The position numbers and the translations under genes were made by a program. A DNA stretch of 64,000 bases, taken from assembly GCA_038380795.1 (NCBI GenBank), contig CM076280.1, positions 3,645,501 through 3,709,500 on the forward strand, in the 5' to 3' direction. The notes below the pieces were generated by a model, which was given only the letters and a program-made list of their open reading frames with translations, ran no database searches and was not told where the DNA came from. Source of the stretch: Pyrocephalus nanus. Taxonomy: Eukaryota; Chordata; Aves; Passeriformes; Tyrannidae. This document shows positions 1 to 12,852 of this stretch, piece by piece. Every line of letters begins with the position of its first letter. Positions within the stretch are counted from its first letter, which is position 1.

Positions 1-787
1 AGACCAGGGCAGGCCTTGCTGTGTGGATTGTCCAGACCAACCTAATCTTAGAGTTCTGGGTAAATGGAACCTCCCATCATGGCTGGGATGTGGTGCATGG
101 ACAGTCCTGAGCCTGGAGATGGGCTGGGTGGTTTTCTGGATGGGATAATCAACTCCTGGCTTAACCCTTAAAAAAAGGGGGGAAAAAAATAATGAAGTTT
201 TAAAAGGCTAAGTAAAAATCACCTCTGAGCCTTTGCATTCAGCTTTCTGTGCTTGGACCATGAGCAGTCAGGTTTCCCAAGCTTTTCTCTGTAGCTGTGA
301 GGCTCAGGAAGTTTAATTAAGGGGAGGTTCAGGCTGTTAATGAGTCCAGCAGCTGGAGCATTAAGTCTTTGTCTGCAACAGCAAGTGGTGAGTGCTACCA
401 AAAGCAGATCCTGAAAACAGAAGGTCCAAGACTCTGTAGGGCTCCGTGTTTTTTCTCTTGGACCAGTCTTGGATGTTCAGTGCACAGGATACTGCCCACG
501 TTGGAGAACATCAAACGTCCTCCAGAGCACTTCCTTTGGCTTGTCCTCAAAACAGAGGTGCCCTTTTGTGCAGCCCAGGACTGCTCTGCAGTGAGTGTGA
601 TGGTTAGGATGTTCCCCCTGCAAGGACTTCCTGATCCTAAAGAAAATACCTTGTGTGATGGGTTTGTTTTTTTATTATTATTATTTGCAGTTTAGTTTCC
701 CTCTTCAGAAACAGTTTGCAGGAGCATGTTGTGAACGTGTCTCTGCTGCAGCTTGGGAGGGTTTGGACTAAGCTGGGAGCCTTTTTT

Positions 788-918
788 CATGGTTTGGGTT
801 GGAAGGGACCCTAAAGACCATCGAATTCCAGCCCCTGCCATGGGCAGGGACACCTTCCACTAGCCCAGGTTGCTCCTGGGAGCCCCTCCCTGCACACTTC
901 CAGGGCTGCAGGGATGGC
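788..918 (-). mobile_element. CR1 LINE 3' fragment
   Basis: Begins with catggtttgggttggaaggg and continues 'cccctgccatgggcagggacaccttcca', the reverse complement of the CR1 3' end. Confidence 0.85.
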
Positions 919-1589
919 AAGGCTGATTTGCCAGCAATCTGCATTAAGTTTGCTCCTCAATTGTGAATCTTAAATGACAAAGCAGCCACTGGGCTCCCTC
1001 CTACCTGTGACAGTGCCTCAGGGGGTGGTGGCAGACGTGCTCTGGATTCTGGATGAGCTCTGGGCCTGGGGAGTGTGATGCCTTAAAATCTGAATTATCT
1101 AGTGTTTTAGTACAGCTTGCTGTACCTTTAGCTTGCTGAGTTCCTTTGTACAAGGCTTCTAAAAATGTAGTTGGACACTGTCAAGAGTTTCAACAGGCAA
1201 GAGATTTTAACAAGGTGCAAAAATGTCCTGAGAGAGAGACATAACAGCGTCGCAACACTTGATATTAGTGGCCAAAAGCTTTTTTTGTTGCGGTGTCTTT
1301 TGTATTATAAAATTAATATCTATTTTTTTTAACTCACTGGTGTTTCAATTGTTCAGTAGTTGTTCATTTTATCATTGCAAAGAAGTGTGTAAGGACTGGG
1401 CCTAATTTGACCTCTGTTTCCACTCAGTAGCTGAGTCTCCCTGCTCACCTTCTTAGGGTCTGTTAATTAGGACCAACCCATGGATGCAAACTGGAGAAGG
1501 TGTCCATCAGATTTGAGCCTGAAATATCTTTTTGGCCCCTCTGGTCCACGGTGTTGCTGTTTCACAGCAGGAAATATGAGTCCCACACC

Positions 1590-2010
1590 TCAAGGCAGAG
1601 TCTGGGCTGTGGCAGGGAGGGAGCAGCTCCGTGGCTTTGTGGATCTGTGATGTGACCCTGTGTTCTTCAGATTTTATAGTGAGTTAATACAATATTTTAT
1701 AGTGAATTAATATAATCAAGATGAGGAAGACAAGAAGATGAAAGAGTAGTCTTTCTAGGACCACTGACTCAAATTTGGGAGGTGTGTGGGGTGGGGCAAA
1801 GGTACTGTGGGAGGGATGGTTTGGGAACTGGGTGCAACAGATGATGAAATGTTATATATTGTAGTATAAAACCACAGCACCTCTGTAACTCGGGCTGCAC
1901 ACCCTGGGAATGCTTCCTGTGCACCCAGCACGCTGGAAATAAAGAATGCTTTGCTTTCTAACGCTCAAAAAGGAGTGTTAGAGGGTTCTTCCCGGTCTCT
2001 TAAGGCACAC
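1590..2010 (+). mobile_element. Probable solo LTR (endogenous retrovirus-like), ends uncertain
   Basis: The layout is LTR-like: an AT-rich 5' part with short tandem 'ttttatagtgaattaata' units (1671-1721), a TATA-type box tataaaa at 1865-1871, a polyadenylation signal aataaa at 1938-1943 followed by a T-rich run, and a hairpin (ctaac...gttag, 1958-1981) after it. The 5' part recurs at 3840-4009. No internal retroviral genes are seen between or beside the copies. It could instead be the 3' UTR end of an upstream gene. Confidence 0.4.
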
Positions 2011-2465
2011 ACAGAGCTCCCTGAGCACTGGGATAAACCCCCCTTCCCTCAATCCTGGCTGCAGCAGCACCACCCTGGCCCCGGGGATCCCCTTCCCTGG
2101 GCTCAGCCTCCCCCGGGCTCTCTGCACCCAGCGAGGTGTGAGAACATGACCCCTGCTCCTTTTCACGGCACACAGTCGCCTTTTCCCAGCTTTAATCTCC
2201 CTGAATGTGTTTTTGCTTCGGTTTTTTATTATATTCCTTCCAGGCTCTTAAGGGAATGCAGGGTTCAGGGTAGGGGGATGCTGATTGGAAACAGAGTAGG
2301 GCTGGAAGGAACCGAGATAAACGGGCTGATAAAAGAGGCAGAGCCTGGCTGATGGGCAGGGCCGGTGTGGGACCGTCCTCACCTCCTTCTCCCTGCTCAG
2401 ACAGGGCTTGAGCCAGCCAGGAATGATCCACTCCTGTCAACTGTTCCTCCTCAAAGAGGGACAAC

Positions 2466-2862
2466 AGGGCTGGAGCAGCAGGAGCGGCTGAGGGAGCTGG
2501 GGGGGCTCAGCCTGGAGAAAAGGAGGCTCATGGGGGACCTTCTGGCTCTGCAACTCCCTGACAGGAGGGGGGAGCAGGGGAGGGGTCAGGCTCTGCTCCC
2601 AGGGAACAAGGGACAGGAGGAGAGGAAACAGCCTCAAGTTGCACCAGGAGAGGTTTAAATTGGATATTTGGGAAAATTTCTGCGTGGAAAGGCTCGTCCA
2701 GCCCAGGGCAGTGGTGGAGTCCCCATCCCTGGAGGGATTTAAAAGCCGTGTGGAAGTGGCACTTGGGGACATGGGGCAGTGGTGGCCTTGGCAGTGCTGA
2801 GGGAATGGTTGGGCTCTGTGACTTCAGAGGGCTCTTCCAACCTCAACAATTCCCATGATTCC
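2466..2862 (+). mobile_element. CR1 LINE 3' fragment
   Basis: Runs from 'ctggagcagcaggag' through 'ggggctcagcctggagaaaagg' to the terminal 'cccatgattcc'. Confidence 0.9.
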
Positions 2863-3380
2863 ATGTTTACTGCTGCTTTCCAGCCCTGCCCCTGTAGGAG
2901 AGCTGCCTGCCAAGAAGAAGGGACAGGGATCAACGTTTCCCACAGCATAAAGGGATGCACGGTGCTCTGACTGGATAAATGAGTAGATTTTCCTGCTTAG
3001 CTCAAACCTAAAAGTGGGTTAAGCTTGTAGGAGAGAAGTTGTCTTTGTTTTGAAGCCTGTAACATCAACAGTTGCCATATCAAAGGCAGCCCCAGAGCTG
3101 CAGGCTGGAAGCACAGTGATCAGGGAATCGCTGCCACCTCCAGCTGATGTTTGATGTTGAGTTTAAAGGGATGCCCTGAATTTCTTGTCTTTGGAGCTCC
3201 TTCTGCAGCCAAGCAGAGCAAAGTCTCGTCTGGAGCTCCTCAAACCCAGCTGGGGTTTCTCTTGAGGATCTGCTGTCAAACACCATCTCCTGGGGCTCCC
3301 TAGACCTCAATCAGGACTAGAAATCTTCTCTCCTTCCCCTCATTTCCTGCAGAAAACAATCTGCTTGTGGCTCCTTCTTA

Positions 3381-3636
3381 ATAGGACAAGAGGGGATGGC
3401 CTCAGGTTGCACCAGGGGAGCTTCAGGTTGGATATTAGGGAAGATTTCTTCACTGAAAGGGTGGTCAGGCACTGGCACAGCTGCCCGGGGGAGGGGTGGA
3501 CCTGCCATCCCCAGGGGGATTTAAAAGCCATGTAGATGTGGCACTTGGGGACCTGGGTCACTGGTGGCCTTGGCAGTGCTGGGGGATGGTTGATGATCTT
3601 AGAAGTCTTTTCCAACCTAAATGTTTCCATGATTCT
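3381..3636 (+). mobile_element. CR1 LINE 3' fragment
   Basis: Contains 'tggatattagggaagatttcttcac' and ends 'tttccatgattct'. Confidence 0.88.
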
Positions 3637-3839
3637 CCAGAAGGGATTGGCATCTGCCCAGCACTGACCAGTCCCTTCTCCAGTGACATCCCAGCCCTTG
3701 TAAGCACCAACTCCATCACCCCATGGGGCTGCAGGTGAATATTCTGTCTCAGAGTCCCTCAAGGCAGTGATGATACAAGATTTGGGCGGGCTCTTGAACT
3801 ATAGGAATCAAATATTTAAAGGAAAAGAGATATTTGACC

Positions 3840-4009
3840 TTAAGGCAGAGTCCTGGTCCCTGGGCTGTGGCAGGGAGGGAACAGCTCCACGGTTTTCTGG
3901 GTCTTGTGATGTAACCATAAGTTTTCCAGATTTTACAGTGAATTAATACAATATTTTCAGGTTTTATAGTGAATTAATATGGTATTTTATAGTGAAGTAA
4001 TATAATGAA
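3840..4009 (+). repeat. Second copy of the 5' part of the LTR-like repeat
   Basis: Shares 'aaggcagagtc', 'gggctgtggcaggga', 'cagctcc', 'gatgt' and the 'ttttatagtgaattaata' units, in the same order and orientation, with 1590-1721. The TATA and poly(A) parts of the first copy are absent. Confidence 0.65.
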
Positions 4010-4140
4010 GTATTTAGGGCTGCGCTGATTCCTTGGAGTATTTCTTTTGCCGGAGGTTTGATGGGAATGGTGCAGCAGTTCCAGCCAAATCCCCTTTTTA
4101 CGTGACTGTTTTTTGTTTGCTTCACTTCCAAACTAGAGGG

Positions 4141-4166
<26 letters not shown>
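4141..4166. repeat. Poly(A) run
   Basis: 26 consecutive A. Confidence 0.95.
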
Positions 4167-4171
<5 letters not shown>

Positions 4172-5004
4172 GGAAAATCACTTCTTCATGTATTCCTGCT
4201 GCTCCTGGAGCACTGGAGTGTGCTGCAAAGGCTGGGAACACTGCTCCAGCCCAGCGGGAGAGCCTGTGCAGCAATCTCGGGGACATTTAATCTGATGAGT
4301 GGAAAACAAACTCACCCCAGTGGGTTTGGAGGAGCCCCGTGAGAGCCGTGCAGTCTGCAGGCTGCTGAGGAATAAATCTAGCTGGAATTGCTGGAATTAG
4401 ACAGGAAAACAATGTTGTGTGCCCTCAGGAGATGCAGGTGTGGGGAGCGGGAGCAGCTATCCCTCGGAGCCTGCGGCACACGGAGAGTGCTGCAGCTTTG
4501 CAGGGTTGCTCCTTATTGGGGGTATTTTTGGGAGAGCTGTGCTGTAGCAGGGGGTTGTTCACGTCTGTGGGGCTCCCAAGTGGGATGTGCAGAAGGTTTT
4601 TGGGGATTTAGGTCTGGTGGGTTCCCAGATTCTTCAGCCCTCTGCTCCCCTGGGGTCGTGCTCGTTGCAAAGGCACCGTATCAGATGCCTGGGCTGCTCG
4701 TGCCTGTGCTGCACATCCGTGGAGGGGGAGAGCTGGGCTTCCTTGGCACGTGCCTGGGAAGGAAAATGGTGGAGAACAGGGTTAGGAAGCAGTGGGTGCC
4801 TTTCCCAAGTCAGCTGTGGGTGCTGGATGTTGACACTGACCCTCCCTGGCACAGGGGTTTGCTGGTCCCACAGGGATGCTCTGAGGGTGCCTGGAGGTGT
4901 CCTCCACTCCAGCTCCTCCACACAGTTCTGGGGGGATGTGCCAGTGTCCAGGGGGCCAGCAGAGTGCCCTGACCACCCCCATTCCCTCCCTACCTCTGTA
5001 TGAG

Positions 5005-5269
5005 CAGGGACAGACCCAGGGAATGGCTGGAGCTGTGTCAGGGCAGGCTCAGGGTGGATCTCAGGGAAAGGTTCTTCCCCCAGAGGGTGGTTGGCACTGA
5101 ACAGGCTCCCCAGGGCAGTGGGCACAGCCCCAAGGCTGCCAGAGCTCCAGGAAGGTCTGGACAACGCTCTGAAGGACAGGGTGGCATTGTTGGGGTGTCT
5201 GTGCAGAGCCAGGAGTTGGACTGGATGATCCTGGTGATCAGGAGCTCAGGATATGGTGTTTCTATGATA
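5005..5269 (+). mobile_element. CR1 LINE 3' fragment
   Basis: Same subfamily as the copies at 11.2, 45.0, 50.8 and 55.3 kb ('gggtggttggcactgaacaggctcc'), ending 'tttctatgat'. Confidence 0.92.
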
Positions 5270-5789
5270 CTTTCCTCACCCTGCTCCCAGTTTCCCCTCA
5301 CAGGCTGATCCACATTGGCCAAGACTTTGACCTGCACTGCTGCCAGGGATGGGCATCTCAGCAACTTGAAAATCCCAGACCCTTTGGAGGATCCCTCCAA
5401 GGATCCCTCTGAAACCCCTCTAAGCTGCCATTTGTTGTCTCTCCTTCTTACTGGCAGTGAGAGGCAAAGCCAGGTGGCAGGGATTGTTTTACACAAGCTG
5501 GAAATGGTTTAATGTTTTAATGCTCAAGAAACCTTGAAACCTTCTACCAGAAGGATCACACCCCTCCCCTGCCCCGTGATACTGGATCCAGGATATGGCT
5601 TAAAAAATCGTTCCTGGCACTCTTGGAAGACAATGTGATACATTGTTTTAGTTTAGGAAATCTTTCTTTCTCAGTCTGGGTAGTTAGTTCATGATTTTAG
5701 CTTTTATTTCCTCTTTTTAATCGTTATCCAGTGGTGGGGCACTGGTGGAATGCCCTGCTCGCTTCAGGGAGCCAGGGTGGGTTAAAAGT

Positions 5790-6262
5790 GATCACAGAAT
5801 CAACAGGGTTGGAAAAGACCTCTGAGACCATCGAGTCCAACCTGTGACCCAACCCCACCTTGTCACCCAGCCCATGGCACTGAGGCCACATCCAGGCTCT
5901 GCTCAAACCCCTCCAGGGACGGGGACTCCACCCCCTCCCTGGGCAGCCCATTCCAAGGGCTGAGCACTCTCCTTGCCCTTCTCTGGACCTGCTGCAGCCC
6001 CTCCATGTCCTTCCTGAGCTGAGGGGCCAGAACTGGGCACAGCACTCGAGGTGTGGCCTCCCCAGTGCCCGGCACAGGGGCAGAATCACCTCCCTGCTGC
6101 TGCTGCCACCCTGTTCCTGAGCCAGGCCAGGATCCATTGGCCTTCTTGGCCACCTGGGAACCCCTGGCTCGTGTTCAGCTGCTGTCAGTCAGAGCCCCCA
6201 GGTCCCTTCCTGCCTGGTCCTGTCCTCCTGCTCTTTCCCCAGCCTGTAGCACTGCAGGGGTG
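5790..6262 (-). mobile_element. CR1 LINE 3' fragment with internal deletion
   Basis: Begins atcacagaatcaacagggtt. Compared with the copy at 52.9-53.7 kb it jumps from 'gctgagcactctc' to 'ttgcccttctctggacc', so about 230 nt are missing inside it. Confidence 0.9.
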
Positions 6263-9200
6263 TCTATAAAGGTGGGAATTCCAGTGCTCCTCTTCACCTT
6301 GCACTGGCAGTGGTTTGCAAGTGAGGTGGAGCAGAGATGCAGCAAAAGATTTGCTGCAGAGGTTCCCAGAGGTGGTGCTGAGGCTCTGAAGCAGATGTGG
6401 CTGCACAGAGGAAGACTTGGGGATGCTCCTCAGGTTGGTTCCTTCCAGGAGAGGAGAAGTGAAGTTGAGGGAAGGTGGGAACGGTGAAGCTGAGGGAGGG
6501 TGAGCTCAGCAATCTGCTCTGGTGGACCCTGGGGGACTTGGAGGAGCCTGAAGCTGAGCTATCAGCAGAGAGGTTCCCCTGGGTGACGTGGTGTGTGGGG
6601 TGGATGGAGCAGAGCCTGTGAATCTGGGTCTGCTCAGGTGAATCATTTCAAATCAGGAAGCAGGAGTGAAATTCAAAGCCGTTAAAACAGTTGGGCTTCC
6701 TGGGGTTTGCATAAAAAGGTCTTTTATTGCAGGGAGAGGAAATGTCCTGTAGTCTCAGGGGTTTAAAAATAAAATTGAGTTTTCAAACAGCTGCCTGTGT
6801 TTCAGTTAATTAAAGTTAATTTGCACTGAATAAAAGAAAAAAGAAAGAGGGAACTCATCCACAGGCAAAGGTGAAACCCGTCCTTTCTGGATTGATGACT
6901 CATTTTCCTTTTTTTTTTTTTTCTTTTTCTTTTTTATTCAGGTAGTGGGAAAGTTTTCTGTTTGGCACTGATTTCTTTCCAGCAATTCCCTTTAAGCCTG
7001 AGAGCTCCCCCTCATCCCAAGTGCAGTGTTTTCTCAGTCATGTCTGTTCAGAGAAGTGGTGCATCACTGAAATGTGGTTTTCCCCCACTCAAAGGCAGAG
7101 GGAGGAATGAAGAACACATTTTTCTTTTTTTTTTTTTTTTTTTCAAGGCAGAGCCATCCCTGCTGTTAAATCAAGACTTGTCATCTCTGTGTCTGGGGCT
7201 CTCCCCAAACCCCCCAGTTCTCTGTGCAGAGGCAGCGTGAGCATGTCTGACCTTGGCCCTTCTCAGCTTTACTTGTGATGAATAATAAAGCCTTAAAACC
7301 CGGGGTTTGGTGGGAAAAGAGAGATTTTTCCTCTGGGTTTCTTCTGCATAAAAAACTCTGGGAAACTCTCCGGGTTAGTAAAGAAATGGAGAGAAAGGAA
7401 AACTGGATTTGAGCTGGGAAGTGATTATTGGAGGGTTGGATGCTCTGATGCAGCCTTAGAAGATCCAGGAGTGGGCACAGCCCAGGCTTTGAGTGGGAGG
7501 GTTTCCAGGGTTTTGAACCCTGTGGAGAAAACAGGGATGGAGATCTCCATGTCCAGCTTCTGTGTAAAGGTTGAATGTTGTAGAGTTTGACCAAGCCCAT
7601 GTGCTGAGTGTGCCCTCCTTGGATCCTCATCTGTAAATGAAGTTGCTGGTGGCTTCTTCAGCCCCAGTGGAGCATCCATGCCCATTCTCATCCAAAATTT
7701 CCACCTGTGGAGCCTCCTCAACCCAGGAACTGGTCACAGTGAGCCAGAGCTCATCCTTGGGCTGTGGGGGATGACCATCTGCTGAGGGAGCTCCAAGAGG
7801 CTCGGTCTCTCCTAAGGAGTGGGAATGTGGTGCCTCCAGCAACAGTTTGGGGTTTGGCAACTTCTCTCCACGTGAAAGAAGATCCTGGTTTGTGTTTATT
7901 CACCTGGAGCCTTCTGAGCTGTGATTGCAGCATTGTGGGCTCAGCATGACCTGGTGAAATGGGACTTTAGAAGAAGAGATCTCTTGGCTGGGGCATCTCA
8001 TGGTCCTGCTGGTGGCTCCCACACCTGGAAAAGCAGCAGCTCGTGGCACAGAGCAGCTTTTTGTGGGACTGGAAGGCTCACAGGCACTCAGAGAGAATTT
8101 GGGTGTAAAAATACCCGTGCAGGGGGGAGAGGTGGGAGGGTGAGTAGCTCTGCAGAACGAACTTGGAGAAGCTCTTGGGAGCTGAGGAAAGGTTGGAACC
8201 GCAACAGCTCGATAGTTTGTGCAGAAAATTGGCAGGAACGAATCACAAACGTGCACATGTTTGGCCTGGGGTGAAAATCCCAGCGCTTTTTGGCTGTGAA
8301 ATGTCAGCTTGTTAGTCTGGGAAACACTCCTTTTTAATTTCTGCTTTCTTCTCGGGAGCTGTGTTGAAGGCAGCACGAGGGGAAGGTCGGGCTTGCTGCT
8401 CCTGCCCCCGGGGGCTGTGCTGCTGCTGGCACACGAGAGGCTCTCCTGCTTCTCTCCCTCCCTCCCATTCCTGCCCATCCCCCAGGGCATGGTAGCCAGG
8501 TAGAACCTCCAGGGCATTGCCCCTGATGGTGTGAATTTTGCCACCAGGGCAGAGCCTGAGCACTGACCTTGGAACAGCAGCTCTGGCAGAGGGGGAAGCA
8601 GAACAGGAGCCCTGCAAGGCACTGGGCACTTTGCTTCCCTGCAGTGGAAAACCTGCCCTCTGATGGAGTTCACTGCTGCTAATTTGGGGTTGGGCTTTAA
8701 CCATACCTGAGTGACAGGGGCCGCTCAGGGCACTTGTAGGTGCTGGCAGAGCTCGACTTGGGCAGGTCCAGCATTCATTCATTCAAGGGCAAAGTCGCTT
8801 CACTGGATGATGGCACCATCATCCTGTGTTTCCCTGGGTCAGGAAGGGTTTGGACAGAGGTGGGACACCTGTGCCATGGGGAGTCTCCTGCAGCAGACCC
8901 CCTGCTCTTGAGAAAAGCAGGCAGGAGTGTCCTTTCCCTGCCAGCAGCTGGAATCCTGAGTCTCCCAGGAGCTCCCAGGAAGCATTCCCAGTGCCATCCC
9001 AGCCAGGCAGGCGGCTGGAGGAGCCTGGCAAGGCAGCACAGCGTGCCTGGGAGCCCAGACATGGCTGGGCACTGGCTGTGTGCCCTCAGGGCTTGGCACA
9101 GAGCAGGGCAGCACATCCAGCCCTGTGTCCCCTGCCTGTCCCCTGCCTTCTGCCCTCAGGCTCAGTGCCAGCTCAGGGATAGGCACCGGTGTTCCCCCAG

Positions 9201-10087
9201 CTTTGGGGATGCAGCTCTCATGTTTGCCCTCTGCTTTTGGGATCACTGATTGCTCCAGGGTGATGTTTTCCAGGTTTTCTCTGCAGAAACACAATTTGAA
9301 TGTGAAAGCAGCTCCCATCCCGCTCCCTGAGGGGGTTTTGGCAGCAGCAGGATCTCCCATCACAAACATGAGAGTCCTGCTCATTGCAAAGTTGGGACCT
9401 GGAGTCTGCCACAAGCTCCCACAAAGTTAAATCCCTTGTTCAATCCCTTCATTTTGCCTCTCCAACCTCTTGTCACCCCTGAATGTGAATTTGTACGAGT
9501 CAAAAGGGCGAATTTGGCAGCTCTGTGTGTGACTGGGCTGGAGGGCACGAGGCCAAGGGCACAGTAAATTCTGGGTAGGATTTTTTTCCATGTTCCAGCT
9601 TCTCCTGGATGTGATAACACGGTGTTTCCTCAGGCAGCGAGGTGGGGGTGACCTGAGCCAGACCTTTCCAGTGTATTATGTGATTTCTGCCTGAGTGAAG
9701 TCATTGGTTCTTATCAGGCTTGGCAAATGAAGCTGTCTGACTCCCCTGCCTTCCCCCAGGCAATTTGTCTTCTGGGCCACTGCAGGGAGGTTGATAAAAC
9801 ATGTTTGTCATGAACACACTGAGACCCGGCAGAGGGAGAGGGTTGGGATTGCCAGGGCTGGATGGCAGGAGCAGAGCAGGCAGAGCTCTGAGCACAGGGA
9901 GCTTTGGGATGATGCTCTTGGGGTATCTGTAGCTCGTCTGGAGGTTGCTCTGAGCCTCCCTGGCCCTGCTGAGGGTTCCTTGCCAGTCAGGTCTGCTGGC
10001 AGCAGAGTCTTGAGAGGGAGAATCAGCCAGGTTAGGGAAAACACACTCTGATTTTGTGGCTGCAGTGAGTAAAATAACAACCAGTTT

Positions 10088-10548
10088 AGAATCATGGAAT
10101 TATTTAGGTTGGAAAAGACCTCCAAGACCATCTAGTCCAACCTGTGCCCAATGCCCACCATGTCCCCCAGCCCAGAGCACTGAGCCAGGCATTCCTTGGA
10201 TGTGGGGTCTCCACCACCTCCCTGGGCAGCCCCTGCCAAGGCCTGACCACCCTTTCCAGCAAGAAATTCCTCCTGATGTCCAACCTGAACCTCTCTTGGT
10301 GCAGCTTGTGGATGTGTCCTCTCCTCCTGTCCCTGTTCCCTGGGAGCAGAGCCTGACCCCTCCCCAGCTCCCCCCTCCTGTCAGGGATTGCAGAGCCAGA
10401 AGGTCCCCTCTGAGCCTCCTTTTCTCCAGGCTGAGCCCCCCCAGCACCCTCAGCCCCTCCTGCTGCTCCAGCCCCTTCCTCAGCTCTGTTCCCTTCCCTG
10501 GACACGCTCCAGCCCCTCAATGTCCTTCTTGAAGTGAGGGGCCCAAAT
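10088..10548 (-). mobile_element. CR1 LINE 3' fragment
   Basis: Begins gaatcatggaattatttagg and reads back through the '3-prime UTR and late ORF2' portion of CR1. Confidence 0.9.
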
Positions 10549-10865
10549 TGCCCAAATTTGGGCAATGCAAAGCCTGGATCATGGGGTTGCTGGGGTTACA
10601 AGCTGCAGCATTGATTCATCAGCTGGGTGTGATAAATCCCTGTTTGGCACAATTAGTTTACCAGTTTGATCCTGCAGGAACAGAGACAGAAACCTGGGCA
10701 ATACCCTGGATCAGCAGGGTGAGCCACTGCATGGGCAGAGCTGCCTGAGCAGAGCAGGCTGTGAGGCAGCATCTGCTGGGATGCTTAGGGAAATAAATCA
10801 TGTTCAATTGTCGTTTCTCCTGGGGAAAGTTGGCAGGAGGGACAACCCTGTCCTGGGGGGCATCA

Positions 10866-11408
10866 CTGGGTGAGGGAGGGGATTGTCCTCTGCTCTGATA
10901 TGAGGGTGGCCTCACCTGTAATACTGGGGCAGTTTTGGGCACCACCAAATAAGGAAGATCTGAAGCCATTGGAGAGTGTCCAAATGAGGGAACGAGGATG
11001 GGGAAGGGTCTTGATTTGGAGCCGTGTGAGGACACTGAGGGCACTTGGTGTGTTCAGCTGGAGCAGAGGAGACTGAGGGGAGAGCTCATTGCAGTTCCAA
11101 CTGCCTGGGCAGGGGCAGAGGAGGGGCAGGACTGAGCTCTGCTCTGGGGGGAGCAGGGACAGCCCCCAGGGAATGGCTGGAGCTGTGTCAGGGCAGGCTC
11201 AGGGTGGATCTCAGGGAAAGGTTCTTCCCCCAGAGGGTGGTTGGCACTGAACAGGCTCCCCAGGGCAGTGGGCACAGCCCCAAGGCTGCCAGAGCTCCAG
11301 GAGGGTTTGGATGACAGGGAGTGACTGCTGATGATGGTCCTGTGCAGGGCTGAGGGTTGGACTGGATGGTCCTTGTGGGTCCCTTTCACCTCAGCACATT
11401 CTGACTCT
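10866..11408 (+). mobile_element. CR1 LINE 3' fragment
   Basis: Long + copy containing 'ggcagttttgggcaccac', 'agctgtgtcagggcaggctc' and the usual end region; the terminal repeat has decayed. Confidence 0.9.
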
Positions 11409-12585
11409 GTGTGGACAGCACAGGCCCTGCTCCCACACGGGAGTGTGTGGATGTTCATCAGCACAGGTTGCAGTTTACCTGAGGCTCCTTTCTGCACCGT
11501 CTTTGCCCTGGTTCCCTCCAGCTGTGACCAGAGTGGAGCTGCCCCTGCAGGTTCCCGTGTCTGCCCCTCCAGTGTTTGAGCACGAGCTCCCCTGGGGCTG
11601 AAGGCACAAAGGACCTTTCACTGCTTCCCTGCTGCTGCTTTCCTGCAGGTTTTGGGAGACTTTGATGATAACTTGGCAAACAGGAGGCTCAGAGATCCTG
11701 AGCCAGCCTGAGCTTGTTCTGGGGGGTGACAGATGGCTGCTGGCACACGATCAGACCCTCTCTGGTTGCCTTTCAGCCCTGACTAACATCTGGGTGGATC
11801 AGCTCCGAGCTGCCTTGCCTTGCACGTTGCCAGTGATATCAGGTTTAAGGCTCACTTTTCCAGCCTTGTTCCATGTGCAGTTTAAAATCCCTGTCAGACT
11901 AAACCAAATCAATTCATCACCGGTGGAAGGAGCAGGAGCGGGGGAGTTTGGAGAAGCACTTTGGTTTTTGGGGTGCATCAAGTCTGTGTTTGCTGAAATG
12001 AGAGGAATTCCCAGGATGGGTGCCCTGGATGTATTTATTTTGATTTTCTGGGGCTGTAATCTCTCCCAGATGTGTGTCTGCAGCAGCAGATAACACTAAC
12101 CCCACCACTTCCCTTCTCACTCAAGACACTTTCAGCATTGCTGAAATAATAGCTCAGACTGAGCCTCTGCCAGACTTTAAAATAACTTCTCTGAGACAAT
12201 GGGAGGTTAAGCTGGAGAAACACTTGTGAAGATCAGCTTGGAATGGAGAAGAAGGGGACCAAAGTACTCTTAAAAAATAGTTATTTCCCATCAAACTCTG
12301 GCTTTATTCCTGCACTTCCTTTTGTCAGAGATCTTTCTGCCTCACTCACCTCTCCTTTTTCAGTTTTGTTGCTTCTGGTGTTTGTTTTGCTGCTCCTCCT
12401 GCCTTTTGGTGAGGAAAGGGGAGTTTGGAGGTAAAAGAAACCCTTCCAACTCCTTCCCTTCCCATGATGGGTGAGCCTTGCAGAGGGGCTACAGCTCATT
12501 GTCCTGCTGCTCACCATGTTCCTGAGGCTTTGCCAACACATCCCATCCTGTCTTGGGAGGGGTTCGAGACTCCACAAAACATCCT

Positions 12586-12659
12586 GGAAGCTCAAAAGGA
12601 TGGGAATGAAAGCTCAAAAGGATGTCAATGGAAGCTCAAAAGGATGGGAATGGAAGCTC
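12586..12659. repeat. 22-bp tandem repeat, 3.3 copies
   Basis: 'aagctcaaaagg' recurs at 12588, 12610 and 12632, and a truncated 'aagctc' at 12654, an exact 22-bp period ('aagctcaaaaggatgggaatgg'). Confidence 0.95.
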
Positions 12660-12804
12660 TGTGTGCCCAGGGATCTCTTGGCCAGCTGAGCAGGAATATC
12701 CTCCAGTGCTCCCCAAGACAGGAGAGACTTGAGGTCAAGTCCCTGTCACTGTGGAACTGCCTTTGGATCAGCAAATCCTTGAGCTGCAGGGAGGGGATTG
12801 GGCA

Positions 12805-12852
12805 TGGGTTGGGCTCAGTCTTAGAGATCTTTTCCAACCTAAATGATCCTGG
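12805..12852 (+). mobile_element. CR1 LINE terminal scrap
   Basis: Only the end is clear: 'gatcttttccaacctaaatgatcctg'. Confidence 0.55.

Noticed and set aside
5038..5496. Recurrent open frames shared by the 5.0, 11.2, 45.0, 50.8 and 55.3 kb regions
   Set aside because: They are the same CR1 3' sequence read repeatedly, not a gene family.
12471..12560. Hydrophobic frame (LQLIVLLLTMFL) considered as a signal or membrane segment
   Set aside because: It has no ATG upstream in frame (it starts at GTG), no splice context, and lies beside CR1 and tandem repeats.
12586..12659. Regular 22-bp repeats considered as a CRISPR-like array
   Set aside because: The units are directly contiguous with no spacers, and the DNA is avian.
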